A stretch of 64,000 nt of DNA from CAZRCZ01 sp964598765. GTDB taxonomy: Bacteria > Sumerlaeota > Sumerlaeia > MVZB01 > JAJFLK01. Under the pieces are notes generated by a model. The model was not told the origin of the DNA and did not search any database. It worked only from the letters and a program-made list of their open reading frames with translations. A program made the translations under genes and the position numbers. Shown here piece after piece: positions 10,276 to 18,643 of this stretch. The stretch's first letter is position 1, and each line of letters begins with the position of its first letter. The stretch is from positions 372,001-436,000 of the forward strand of contig CAZRCZ010000001.1 of NCBI GenBank assembly GCA_964598765.1, written 5' to 3'.

Positions 10276-11720
10276 GAAGGTCTGCCCGCCACAACGCTGA
10301 TTTTTTGCGCCTGCGTCCGCGCTAATTCGATGCGGTCGTTGATCGAGACGCCTTGCCGCCAGTTGCCGAAAAAATGAAGCCCCGGATGGCGGCGCTCCAC
10401 GCCTTCGATCAACGCTTCCACCTCGAAATAATCCATTCCATATCGCGGAATGGCCCGGTTCCATCGCTCGATGTGGATCGCCTTTGCCTTGCCGTTCCAG
10501 TCGAGCGCGAATCCGAGATCATGACGGACCACCTTGAGTATTTCTTCGTCGCTGAGGTTGATCGCGGAAGGATCGAGATCGCCGCCGAGCATGACCGTCA
10601 GCGCGGCGCAACCGGCGGGCGCGCGTCCGGGAAAGATGTTGGAATTGAAAATCGTTCCCAGAATCCGCAATCCCTGATCGCGGGCGACAAGAAATCCGAA
10701 TCCGGAGGGAATTTTCAGATCGCCGACCTCAACGCCAAGGCCGACGCAAATCAGGGGGCAATAGGGAATGGCCTTTAATCGCGACGCCAATTCCGGCTCG
10801 AAATGTTCGATCAGCTTCCCGGCCGATTGCGTTTCGGAGCTAAGGATGACTAGCTTCGCCCGAAACACTGTTTCTTTTCCCCGCAGTCGGCCCGTGATTT
10901 GAAAACCACCGGAATCCGATCCGGCCATGATTTCGCAAACCTCCGCTTCCGGTCGGTAGGAGTCTCCGAGAAAATCCGCAAGGGAGTCGGTCAATTGCGC
11001 AATACCCTTTTGGAATGAAACGAGATGAGTTTCCTTGGATGAGGCGCCGTCTTTCGAGGTAGCGCGTTGCGTCTTCATTCGACTAAAGAAACCCCGGATC
11101 ACGCTTCGGTGATCAGCCTCAAATTCCTTCAAGGTTGGGAACGAAGCGCGCGCGCTCATCTGCGCCGGATCGCCTGCCCAAATCCCCTGAACCATCGGCA
11201 GGAATGCTCGATGATAAATTTCCTTTCCCAACCGGCGCACGACGAAATCCTTGAGCGTTTCATCGGCGTCCACGGGGGAAATCCAAGCTTCGCGGGCGAG
11301 GCGACACTTTGCTCCAAACGAAAGCAAGGAGGAGCGGATCAAACTCAGTGGACCCGTCGGAACAATGTGAAGACGGTTGTCGCGCCAAATGTAGCGGTTC
11401 TGCGATTTCAGAGGCGCGCGAACCGTTTGATCTTCCATCCCGGCCAAGTTGAGCAGTTCGTTAAACGCCGCGGATTTGTCCAGAATCGTATTGGGGCCCC
11501 GCTCAAAGAGAAATCCGTCCGCTTCAATCGAACCGATGACCCCGCCCGGGTGATCGGATTTTTCGAGAACCAAGACGGCCATGCCCGATTTCTTCAGCCA
11601 TGCGGCGAGAGACAGACCGGAAATTCCGCCGCCGACGATCATGACGGGTTCATTCGCCGGCGCGGAATCTTCAGGCCGGGGTCTTTGCGAAGAAGAAGAG
11701 GTTGCCATCGCCGTCGCCAC
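10272..11720 (-). CDS. hemY: HemY-type protoporphyrinogen/coproporphyrinogen oxidase
   Basis: 482 residues, the size of HemY. The FAD-binding signature VMIVGGGISGLSLAAWLKKS is near residue 30, followed by the motif VLEKSDHPGGVIGS. FERGPNTILDKSA marks the substrate-binding region of the oxygen-dependent enzyme, and the C-terminal FFGNWRQGVSINDRIELA completes the FAD site. With hemN and hemE adjacent, oxidation of protoporphyrinogen IX is the likely reaction; some relatives act on coproporphyrinogen, and sequence alone does not exclude that. The start is a GTG at 11720 with GAGGA seven bases upstream, overlapping the hemN stop region; an ATG four codons later is possible. Confidence 0.92.
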   Translation of the reverse strand: MATAMATSSSSQRPRPEDSAPANEPVMIVGGGISGLSLAAWLKKSGMAVLVLEKSDHPGGVIGSIEADGFLFERGPNTILDKSAAFNELLNLAGMEDQTVRAPLKSQNRYIWRDNRLHIVPTGPLSLIRSSLLSFGAKCRLAREAWISPVDADETLKDFVVRRLGKEIYHRAFLPMVQGIWAGDPAQMSARASFPTLKEFEADHRSVIRGFFSRMKTQRATSKDGASSKETHLVSFQKGIAQLTDSLADFLGDSYRPEAEVCEIMAGSDSGGFQITGRLRGKETVFRAKLVILSSETQSAGKLIEHFEPELASRLKAIPYCPLICVGLGVEVGDLKIPSGFGFLVARDQGLRILGTIFNSNIFPGRAPAGCAALTVMLGGDLDPSAINLSDEEILKVVRHDLGFALDWNGKAKAIHIERWNRAIPRYGMDYFEVEALIEGVERRHPGLHFFGNWRQGVSINDRIELARTQAQKISVVAGRPS

Positions 11721-11730
11721 GTTTGAGTCC

Positions 11731-13146
11731 TCAGAGCGTCCGGGAATAAAGCGGCCGTTTGCTCGCCGCTTGTTGCCGTTTTAGATGCGCGTCAAAGAGC
11801 ATCGCGACGTTGCGGACGAAAAGCCGCCCCATGAACGAAAGACGGATCGAATCGCGCTCATTGACGAGCAATTCATCGGCGATCATCGGCGCGAGCGACT
11901 GAAGTTCGTCCTCGAAGTAGCGATTGAAATCAATATGAAAATCCTCGCTGATGCGGAGTTTGTCAATGCGGTCCTTGCACATCAAATCGCCGATAACGCG
12001 ACGGCGAATTTGATCGTCTTCGTTCAAGATCAGGCCGCGCTCGATTGGAAATCGCCCCGAGTCCAAAGATTCCGAATAGGCGGTCAGCTTCTTGACGTTC
12101 TGCGCGAACATCTCGCGGACCGAACTGATCGAAGAAACGCCCATCGCGATCAGATCGGTTCCTGCGCGCGTGGTGAAACCCATGAAATTGCGATGCAGGG
12201 TTCCTCCATTGAACGCCCGCGCAAGCTCGTCGTCGGGGAGAGCGAAGTGATCCATGCCGATATAACGATAACCCGCCTCGGTAAATCGGTCGTGCGCGGC
12301 GAGAAAAATTCTCAACTTCGCCTCGCCATCCGGCAAGGAGGCCGGATCGAGCGTCCGCTGATGCGCGAGTCGTTGCGGCAAAAAAGCAAAGTTGTAAAGC
12401 GCGATTCGGTCGGGGCGCGAGGTCAAAACTTTTTCGAGCGTCTCGGAAAAAGTTTCCTCCGTTTGATAGGGCAAGCCGTAAATCAAATCGTAGTTGATTC
12501 CGGAGAATCCGACCTCACGGGCGAGCCGCGTGATTGCGTCCGTTCGCTCGTAACTTTGGAGCCGATGGACAGCGCGTTGCGTCCGTTCGTTGAAATCCTG
12601 AACTCCCATCGAAAGGCGGTTGAATCCAAGTTGCGCCAGCGTCCGAATTTGCTCGTCGGTTGTGATCGGCGGATGAATCTCGATGGAATTTTCGCAGTCG
12701 GAGGCGAGATGAAACCGGTCCGCGATCATGGCGTGGGTCCGCCGAATCTGGTCGCAATCCAAATAAGTCGGCGTTCCGCCTCCCCAATGAAATTGGACGA
12801 CCGGCCGCGACGGATCATTGTGACGCGCGTGCAACTCAATCTCGCGCTCCAGCTTTTCCAAGTATGGATCGGAGACCTCGCGTCCCTTCGCGCTGATGAT
12901 CACGTTGCACGCGCAAAACGTGCAGTGCTCCTCGCAGAAGGGAATATGCAGGTAGATGGAAAGGGGGCGTCCCTCCCAATCGGCCTTGACCCGATCCAGA
13001 TGCCGCGCGAATTCCTCGTGGCCGACCGATTCGTTCCACTCCGGTGCGGTCGGATAGGACGTGTAGCGCGGTCCGGCCAAATCGTATCGGCGGAGAAATT
13101 CCCGATCGAGATCGCGCAGGCGGCGCGTTTCGTTAACAGACGCCAT
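11731..13146 (-). CDS. hemN: Oxygen-independent coproporphyrinogen III oxidase (radical SAM)
   Basis: 471 residues. The N-terminal GPRYTSYPTAPEW and the cluster motif YLHIPFCEEHCTFCACN (CxxxCxxC for the 4Fe-4S cluster) are diagnostic of true HemN rather than the HemW chaperone. FHWGGGTPTYL is the SAM-binding motif, and the C-terminal HemN domain (HRNFMGFTTRAGTDLIAMG) is present. It performs two oxidative decarboxylations using SAM, so haem can be made without oxygen. The start overlaps the end of hemE by 14 bases; hemY follows after 10 bases. Confidence 0.96.
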   Translation of the reverse strand: MASVNETRRLRDLDREFLRRYDLAGPRYTSYPTAPEWNESVGHEEFARHLDRVKADWEGRPLSIYLHIPFCEEHCTFCACNVIISAKGREVSDPYLEKLEREIELHARHNDPSRPVVQFHWGGGTPTYLDCDQIRRTHAMIADRFHLASDCENSIEIHPPITTDEQIRTLAQLGFNRLSMGVQDFNERTQRAVHRLQSYERTDAITRLAREVGFSGINYDLIYGLPYQTEETFSETLEKVLTSRPDRIALYNFAFLPQRLAHQRTLDPASLPDGEAKLRIFLAAHDRFTEAGYRYIGMDHFALPDDELARAFNGGTLHRNFMGFTTRAGTDLIAMGVSSISSVREMFAQNVKKLTAYSESLDSGRFPIERGLILNEDDQIRRRVIGDLMCKDRIDKLRISEDFHIDFNRYFEDELQSLAPMIADELLVNERDSIRLSFMGRLFVRNVAMLFDAHLKRQQAASKRPLYSRTL

Positions 13147-14224
13147 AGCGTTTCACCGCCTCGACGAGCCTGCACGCATTTTCCACGGGCGTTTGGGGAA
13201 GAACGCCATGACCGAGATTGAAAACGTGTCCGGTGGCCGGAGGGAACTGCGCGAACAAATCACGGACCGCCAGTTCGACCGTGTCGGGATTGGTGTAGAG
13301 AACCAAAGGGTCGAGATTGCCTTGAAGCGACGCGCCTCCGTTGGGGCGCTGGCTTTCCAGATTGCGTTCCTCATCATTGACAATCGCGCGCGCAGAGGCG
13401 AGATCAAGTCGCCAATCAATGCTGAGGCAATCGGCTCCGATGCGGGCGAGCGACGGGAGGTAAGGCGCGCAACCGTTGACGTAAACGATTACCGGCGCGC
13501 CCAGTCCTCGGACCGATTCGATGATCCGGCGAATCCACTTTCCGGAAAATCGCTCGTAATCCGACTGCCGCAGGGCCGAACCCCACGTGTCGAAAATCTG
13601 AACGGCGTCGGCTCCGGCCTCGATCTGAATCCGAAGATACTGCGCCGCGACTTGGGTAATGCGCTCCAGAATTGAATCGAGCAGATTTGGTTTTTCCCAA
13701 CGCAAGCGGAGGATGGATTCAAAATTGCGCGACATGACCCCTTCGATCCAATAGGCCGCGAGCGTCCACGGCGCGCCGACGAATCCGAGAATGGGGAAAT
13801 CGCGTCCCGCGCGTTCGCGGACGGTTTGGATCGTCCGCGCGACCGGTTCCTCGGCGTCCAATGCGCGTCCGCGAAGATTCCGCAAATCTTCTTCGGAACG
13901 AATCGGGTTGAGAATCTGCGGACCGCGGTCGTCGAATTTGATCTTCGCTCCCGCCGACTCCAGCGGAATGAGGATGTCGTTGAAAATGATGATCGCGTCC
14001 GCATCGAGCGCTTCGACGGGTTGGATCGAAACCTCCGTCGCCGCGCGAGGCGTCTTGCAAAGCGTCAGGAAATCGTATTCCTTTCGGACCTTCTGATATT
14101 GCGGCAAATAACGTCCCGCTTGCCGCATCAACCAAACGGGAACGCGATCCACCGGTTTTCGCCGCAGTGCGTTGAGCAACCGCTCGCGCGGGGTGAGAAC
14201 GGGTTTGGTTGGATTAAGATTCAT
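13133..14224 (-). CDS. hemE: Uroporphyrinogen decarboxylase
   Basis: 363 residues, normal length. It removes four acetate carboxyls from uroporphyrinogen III to give coproporphyrinogen III in the cytosol. The family signatures PVWLMRQAGRYLPQY near the N-terminus and GFVGAPWTLAAYWIEG are intact, as are DAIIIFNDILIPLESAGAKI and the C-terminal FNLGHGVLPQTPVENA. The ATG at 14224 starts at the conserved region; the open frame extends upstream without homology. First gene of the haem operon, with a promoter candidate at 14291-14320. Confidence 0.97.
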   Translation of the reverse strand: MNLNPTKPVLTPRERLLNALRRKPVDRVPVWLMRQAGRYLPQYQKVRKEYDFLTLCKTPRAATEVSIQPVEALDADAIIIFNDILIPLESAGAKIKFDDRGPQILNPIRSEEDLRNLRGRALDAEEPVARTIQTVRERAGRDFPILGFVGAPWTLAAYWIEGVMSRNFESILRLRWEKPNLLDSILERITQVAAQYLRIQIEAGADAVQIFDTWGSALRQSDYERFSGKWIRRIIESVRGLGAPVIVYVNGCAPYLPSLARIGADCLSIDWRLDLASARAIVNDEERNLESQRPNGGASLQGNLDPLVLYTNPDTVELAVRDLFAQFPPATGHVFNLGHGVLPQTPVENACRLVEAVKRYGVC

Positions 14225-14290
14225 GATACGATCGCGGCCAAGGGAGAAGCGGGTCTGCCAAAAGCTCCTTCCCCCTAGGCACACACTTCC

Positions 14291-14320
14291 ATCATGCCCG
14301 TCGCGCCGAATCGCGGTCAA
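14291..14320 (-). promoter_or_regulatory. Candidate promoter of the haem operon
   Basis: On the minus strand TTGACC (14320-14315) and CATGAT (14296-14291) lie 18 bases apart, about 70 bases upstream of the hemE ATG. The same CATGAT hexamer, 18 bases from TTGACA, occurs upstream of accB. Moderate match to the sigma-70 consensus. Confidence 0.33.
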
Positions 14321-14476
14321 GCGAGAAGGAACGAACGGCGATATCGCGGGAGTAATCATGGCGTTGAAAGCGGGCCTTTGACCGAAGCGCCTGCCTCACT
14401 CTCTACAACCTGTTCAAGAGTTGAACTGAAACCGGGAAAACGCCAATATGATTTCGAGAAGCTCGCAAGACAAGGC

Positions 14477-14935
14477 ATGAAAGTTCTCAGTATTTGCATG
14501 GATACTTCAATCATCGGGGGGTCCGACGAGGAGTTCGCCGAGGAAGGCCGCGCGTTACTCGAAAACGCCAAAGCCGGGGAGGCGAACTTGGTGGCTTCTG
14601 ACCTTTAGCCGGAGGCACTTGCCAGAGCGCCTGTGGAAGTGAAATCCGTTTTCAACGCGTTGTCCGAAGAATGTCAAGAGCGGGTTCTCGCCGACGTCCA
14701 ATCCGAGCCTCTGAAGGACCAATTTGCGGTGGTGGGCGTTCTCGAACCTGTTTCCAAACAGGACGCGCATCACGTCGCGCTGTCGACCGCTTCCGATTGC
14801 GCTGTGATCGTAAGTTGGAATTTCAAACACATTGTGAATTTTAGGTAAATTCCGACGTATAATGCCGTCAACATCCTGAGGGGATATTTGGACGGTCCAA
14901 TGTTTTCTCCTTTGGAGGTTGTAACTGATGCCAAA
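14477..14935 (+). pseudogene. PIN-domain (VapC-like) protein, disrupted by two in-frame stops
   Basis: One reading frame recovers a PIN-domain protein in three pieces: MKVLSICMDTSIIGGSDEEF onwards to a TAG at 14606-14608, a middle piece ending KQDAHHVALSTASDCAVIVS then WNFKHIVNFR and a TAA at 14846-14848, and a final piece IPTYNAVNILRGYLDGP then SPLEVV. The order and motifs (DTSIIGG start, DAHHVALA-like helix, WNFKHIVN, YNAVN) match intact PIN proteins of this type. Both stops are single substitutions within an otherwise unbroken frame, so the gene looks recently inactivated. Intact relatives are RNases whose partner gene follows immediately, as here. Confidence 0.75.
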
Positions 14936-15161
14936 CAGGTCCAAGAGATTCGACTGCGTAGGGATGAATTGTCAAGGCGCAGACAAGATTCGCCGCGCGA
15001 TCAGAGGAATGAACCAGAACGAAGAGTTGGTCTATCGGTCGCAGGGAACGGCGCGATTGCTGGAACAGCAGGCGTCAATTCGGCGGACGATGGGAAACGC
15101 TCCGAACGGAAGAAAGCCCAGTGGAAGGATTGGAGTTCGAGTTGAAGGCATCGGGAATTAG
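14928..15161 (+). CDS. Small partner protein of the PIN-domain gene, probably degenerate
   Basis: 77 residues beginning MPNRSKRFDCVGMNCQGADK. The pattern KRFDCVxM...GAxKI...MxxxEEL...QxxLxxxQ is that of small proteins found directly downstream of PIN genes in many bacteria, where they are thought to act as the antitoxin or partner. Several normally conserved positions differ (Gly where Glu is usual, Asn where Lys is usual), and the C-terminal 25 residues do not look like the family, so this copy may be decaying with its neighbour. Its ATG overlaps the remnant of the PIN frame. Confidence 0.5.
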   Translation: MPNRSKRFDCVGMNCQGADKIRRAIRGMNQNEELVYRSQGTARLLEQQASIRRTMGNAPNGRKPSGRIGVRVEGIGN

Positions 15162-15234
15162 GTTGGAGGTCGCTTCCTGCGCACTTGAGGATTTATTTGG
15201 GGTAAATCCCTTCGATGACTTTACGGCGATAGAG

Positions 15235-15615
15235 ATGAGTTGGATTACGACAGATAAAAAGGCGATTCGCGGTTTTCTCTACGGAAGCGTGGTCATTTCC
15301 ATGCTGACCCCCAAAATCCTCTTGGCTTTGGGAGCGGAACCGTTGAAAATCGGATGGATTGTCGGTTTCTCGGTCATGGTTTACCCGTTCTTGTGCCTTG
15401 TAGTTGGGGGTTGCCTCTTGCTAAACCGACCCGCAGAAATTCTTATATCGAAGTTCGGCTCCGGAAAATTTAGGGGCGGAGTAATTCTGCTGGTCAAGAT
15501 GATGCAAGGCGCGATGGCCGCCGCACTGATGCTCATTGTCGGGTTGATCGCTATTATTATTTTGGGATTTGCTGTGGAGGTGTTGCGTGGAACTATAAGG
15601 GGATCGCCGAATTGA
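15235..15615 (+). CDS. Small membrane protein, first of a related pair
   Basis: 126 residues from the ATG at 15235 (MSWITTDKKAIRGFLYGSVV). Three to four hydrophobic segments cover most of the protein; no catalytic motif is visible. The frame is open further upstream to 15121, but the next gene opens with a very similar N-terminus (MSWISTRKKGIRALFW), which fixes this start. The two probably arose by duplication. No family or function is recognised. Confidence 0.6.
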   Translation: MSWITTDKKAIRGFLYGSVVISMLTPKILLALGAEPLKIGWIVGFSVMVYPFLCLVVGGCLLLNRPAEILISKFGSGKFRGGVILLVKMMQGAMAAALMLIVGLIAIIILGFAVEVLRGTIRGSPN

Positions 15616-15652
15616 TGCCTCGACGCGGAGATATCGTGGGTGTCGCGAGAAC

Positions 15653-16033
15653 ATGAGTTGGATTTCCACTCGCAAAAAAGGAATCCGTGCTCTGTTCTGG
15701 GTTTCTTACCTCCTTTGCATTCTGGCCTTCTTACTTGGACCCATCAAATTGCCGTTCGATCCGGCGTGGTCTTCCCTTTTGCTCGTTATATCCATCTTTT
15801 GCGTCGTGTCTTTGTGGCTGTTGATGGTCTATGAAACGCTTTCACTCAAAATAATCCGGTGGCTCGGACCGGGGAAACCCGGCGAGAAAACGAATTGGGC
15901 GAAGAAAGCCGCTCTACAGCTATTGCTTTTGTTGTCTACTCTCGTGATCGGAATCACGTTGCCGACAATGGTAGTGATTTGTCTGTCTCTGATCTTCTTC
16001 TATGCCTCGCGAAAATTGGTAGGCTTGTTCTAG
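15653..16033 (+). CDS. Small membrane protein, second of a related pair
   Basis: 126 residues, the same length as the preceding protein and sharing the MSWIxTxKKxIR start. Hydrophobic segments are at about 13-30, 38-60, 85-104 and 106-122, with a basic cytoplasmic loop (GPGKPGEKTNWAKKA) between the second and third. No known domain. It ends 23 bases before mqnC and may be co-transcribed with it, but nothing ties it to menaquinone synthesis. Confidence 0.6.
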   Translation: MSWISTRKKGIRALFWVSYLLCILAFLLGPIKLPFDPAWSSLLLVISIFCVVSLWLLMVYETLSLKIIRWLGPGKPGEKTNWAKKAALQLLLLLSTLVIGITLPTMVVICLSLIFFYASRKLVGLF

Positions 16034-16056
16034 CCGTTGACGGTAAAATCGCCTTA

Positions 16057-17202
16057 ATGAAGGGATCCTTGCAAGAACTCGCTCTCGGTTCCATCCGCGA
16101 TCCTGAAATTGATCCGCTCCTCAAACGTGCGGTTGCGGGCAGGCGTCTCTGCGACGCCGAGGCCGAGCGGCTTTTTGAGAGCCATGATCTCTTGGCAATC
16201 GGTCGCGCGGCACACGCCGTCCGGATGCATAAGCATCCCGAACCGGTCGTCACCTTTAACGTTGACCGCAACATCAATTACACGAACATCTGTGAAATTG
16301 ATTGCTCGTTTTGCGCATTCTATCGCAAAGAGGGAAACAGCGACGCCTACGTTCTGACGCGCGAGCAATTCCGCCAAAAGATCCACGAATTGATCGAGGC
16401 GGGAGGAAATCAAATCCTCATGCAGGGGGGATTGCATCCCGATCTGCCGTTCGAGTGGTATGAGGATCTTCTGCGCTGGTTGCGAACCGAATTTCCGATG
16501 ATCCATCTCCATTGCTTTTCGCCGACGGAGATTTCGTTTTTCCGCGACAAATTTGGTCTCTCGCTTGAGGAGATCATTTCGCGGCTGATGAAGGCGGGGC
16601 TTCATTCGATCCCCGGCGGCGGGGCTGAAATTTTGAGCGACCGCATCCGCGACAAAATCTCCCCCGAAAAAACCTCCGCCGACGATTGGCTGGAGGTCAT
16701 GCGCGTCGCGCATCGGCTCGGTCTGCGCACCAGCGCAACGATGATGTTCGGCATCATTGAATCTTACGCCGACCGCGTCGAGCACCTGCGGAGACTGCGC
16801 GATCTGCAGGACGAAACGGGAGGCTTCACCGCGTTCATCGCTTGGACGTTCCAGCCAAAAAACACCCCCTACAAGGACCGCTTCTGCGGCGCGTTCGAGT
16901 ATCTGAAAACCGTCGCCATTGCGCGGCTCTATCTCGACAACTTCGAGAATCTTCAGGCGAGTTGGGTGACGCAGGGGGAGAAAATCGCCCAGCTTTCGCT
17001 TCTGTTCGGCGTCAACGACTTGGGATCGCTCATGCTGGAGGAAAACGTCGTCCGCGCCGCAGGAACCAACTTTATGCTGACCAAAACCGACCTCAAGGCG
17101 ATGGCCGAGGAACTCGGCTTTGAACTCCGCCAGCGCAATTTCTTTTACCAGCCGTTCACCCCTCCGGCGCGTCCGATTGCCGATCCGGTATTGGCGGCGT
17201 AA
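16057..17202 (+). CDS. mqnC: Cyclic dehypoxanthine futalosine synthase (radical SAM)
   Basis: 381 residues. The radical-SAM cluster is in NINYTNICEIDCSFCAFYRK (CxxxCxxC), and ILMQGGLHPDLPFEWYEDLL, HSIPGGGAEIL and FIAWTFQPKNT are the markers separating MqnC from its paralogue MqnE. It cyclises dehypoxanthine futalosine in the futalosine route to menaquinone. The ATG at 16057 was chosen because the protein aligns from MKGSLQELALGS; the upstream extension overlaps the previous gene in another frame. No other mqn gene is in the window. It is followed by a family A palindrome that also bounds the convergent glycosyltransferase gene. Confidence 0.93.
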   Translation: MKGSLQELALGSIRDPEIDPLLKRAVAGRRLCDAEAERLFESHDLLAIGRAAHAVRMHKHPEPVVTFNVDRNINYTNICEIDCSFCAFYRKEGNSDAYVLTREQFRQKIHELIEAGGNQILMQGGLHPDLPFEWYEDLLRWLRTEFPMIHLHCFSPTEISFFRDKFGLSLEEIISRLMKAGLHSIPGGGAEILSDRIRDKISPEKTSADDWLEVMRVAHRLGLRTSATMMFGIIESYADRVEHLRRLRDLQDETGGFTAFIAWTFQPKNTPYKDRFCGAFEYLKTVAIARLYLDNFENLQASWVTQGEKIAQLSLLFGVNDLGSLMLEENVVRAAGTNFMLTKTDLKAMAEELGFELRQRNFFYQPFTPPARPIADPVLAA

Positions 17203-17208
17203 TTAAAA

Positions 17209-17283
17209 TTCACCACAGAGACACAGAGAGGGTGAAAAAATGCGGACTCGCACTTTTCTACTTCTCTGTGTCTGCGTGGTGAA
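17209..17283. repeat. Family A palindromic repeat, copy 1 (between convergent genes)
   Basis: Left arm TTCACCACAGAGACACAGAG and right arm CTCTGTGTCTGCGTGGTGAA flank a short unique middle. The repeat fills the gap between the mqnC stop and the glycosyltransferase stop, so it could act as a bidirectional terminator. Confidence 0.85.
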
Positions 17284-17284
17284 C

Positions 17285-18466
17285 TCATTCCGGCCAAGGG
17301 ATGTTCTTATCGGCGAATAATCGCCGATAGACTTTTTTTTGCTTCTCGATCACCATTTCCTCGCTGAAAAATTCCTCGGCGCGGCGTCTTCCGGCTTCGC
17401 CCACTTTTTTTCTCAGATCGGGGGAGGCGAGAAGCTCGGCCAAGGCGTCGGCCAGCGCGTCGGCGTCGCGCGGCGGGATGAGCCGTCCGGTCCGGCTGTC
17501 CACGACCTCCTCCCGGCAACCGCGAATGTCGGACGCGATCACCGGCAATCCGCTGGCCATCGCCTCCAGAATCGAGCGCGGCATACCCTCGCGCCAAGAG
17601 GGAAGAACGAACAGGTCGCTTGCGGCCAGCAGACGCGGAACGTCACGGCGCAATCCCGCGAAAATGACGCAATCGGCCAGATGGAATTCGTTGACCTTGG
17701 CGTGGATTTCTTCAGCCGAACGGTCATGTTCGCTCGGCAATGCCTCGCCTATGACGACGGCGCGCGCGTTGGGGAAGCGTTCTCGAATTTTTGCCCACGC
17801 CTTCAAAAATTCCAGATACCCCTTCTCCCGCACGAGCCGCCCCATCATCGTCACGACGGGACCTTCGCCGGGTTTGATTCCCAATCCGGCGCGAACCTCG
17901 GCGCGCTCGTCCACGCGCAAAAGATCGGGACGGAATTTTTGGAGGTCAACCCCGTTGCCGATGGTCATGGCGCGGTCGAGCGGCGCGATCTTGCAGGCGA
18001 CGGCGGTTTGCAGGTCTTCCTCGCTCTGCGAAAAAAGAAAGTCGGCTTTGCGTTGCGCCCAACGCTCCAGCGCGATGTAAACCGCGCGGACGAGCGGACT
18101 CATCCGGTCATGAAAATAAAATCCGTGCGCAGTGTAAAGGACGAGCGGGACGCCGGAGCGTCGCGCCGCCGGACGCCCCAGCAACGCCGCGACCGGCGTG
18201 TGAACGTGAACGACCGTGTAATCCGCCGTCTTGAACAACTTGCGAAGCCCGCGATAACCTTGGATTAGTTTCAGCGGATTTTTGCTCCGGGAGATCGGCA
18301 CGGCGCGGACGGGGAATCCCTCGGCCTGAATCGCCGGAACAAAAACCCCGGGCGCGCAGGCCAACTCGACTTCAAATCCCCATTCCCTCTGCGCGCGCAT
18401 CAGGGGCAGGAGAAAATGATAAGCCGTGAAATCCACGGCGCAGAGCTGGAGGACGCGGGGTTTCAT
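17285..18466 (-). CDS. Group 1 (GT4) glycosyltransferase
   Basis: 393 residues with the GT-B fold order. The N-terminal acceptor domain begins MKPRVLQLCAVDFTAYHFLL and contains VVHVHTPVAALLGRPAARRS and LVLYTAHGFYFHDR. The C-terminal donor domain has VVTMMGRLVREKGYLEFLKA and the EX7E retaining motif (PSWREGMPRSILEAMASGLP). These features fit transferases that build capsule or lipopolysaccharide O-units (WcaL/EpsD-like) at the cytoplasmic face of the membrane. No sugar-nucleotide synthesis genes are near, so donor and acceptor are unknown. The end abuts a family A repeat. Confidence 0.87.
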   Translation of the reverse strand: MKPRVLQLCAVDFTAYHFLLPLMRAQREWGFEVELACAPGVFVPAIQAEGFPVRAVPISRSKNPLKLIQGYRGLRKLFKTADYTVVHVHTPVAALLGRPAARRSGVPLVLYTAHGFYFHDRMSPLVRAVYIALERWAQRKADFLFSQSEEDLQTAVACKIAPLDRAMTIGNGVDLQKFRPDLLRVDERAEVRAGLGIKPGEGPVVTMMGRLVREKGYLEFLKAWAKIRERFPNARAVVIGEALPSEHDRSAEEIHAKVNEFHLADCVIFAGLRRDVPRLLAASDLFVLPSWREGMPRSILEAMASGLPVIASDIRGCREEVVDSRTGRLIPPRDADALADALAELLASPDLRKKVGEAGRRRAEEFFSEEMVIEKQKKVYRRLFADKNIPWPE

Positions 18467-18511
18467 GCGGGAGCGAGCAACTCAGAGCGGCGTGGCTTCA
18501 TGCAACGTGAT

Positions 18512-18608
18512 TTAACGCAGAGGCGCGGAGGACGCAGAGATTGAATGAAGGTCTTGTCTCAATTTGAAATACTCTGCGTTTCTCCGCGTTCTCTGCGCCT
18601 CTGCGTTG
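18512..18608. repeat. Family A-like palindromic repeat, copy 2 (ACGCAGAGG variant)
   Basis: Left arm ACGCAGAGGCGCGGAGGACG and right arm ending CTCTGCGCCTCTGCGTTGAT (18589-18608) surround about 35 unique bases in the 177-base gap between two minus-strand genes. Same plan as family A, with ACGCAGAGG in place of ACCACAGAG. Confidence 0.8.
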
Positions 18609-18643
18609 ATTGTCCCTTTCAAATATTTTACCGCCAAGATGAT

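Noticed and set aside
11785..13221. Long plus-strand open frame (478 codons) opposite hemN
   Set aside because: It is antisense to a clear hemN, has no recognisable motif, and results from codon bias in a GC-rich gene.
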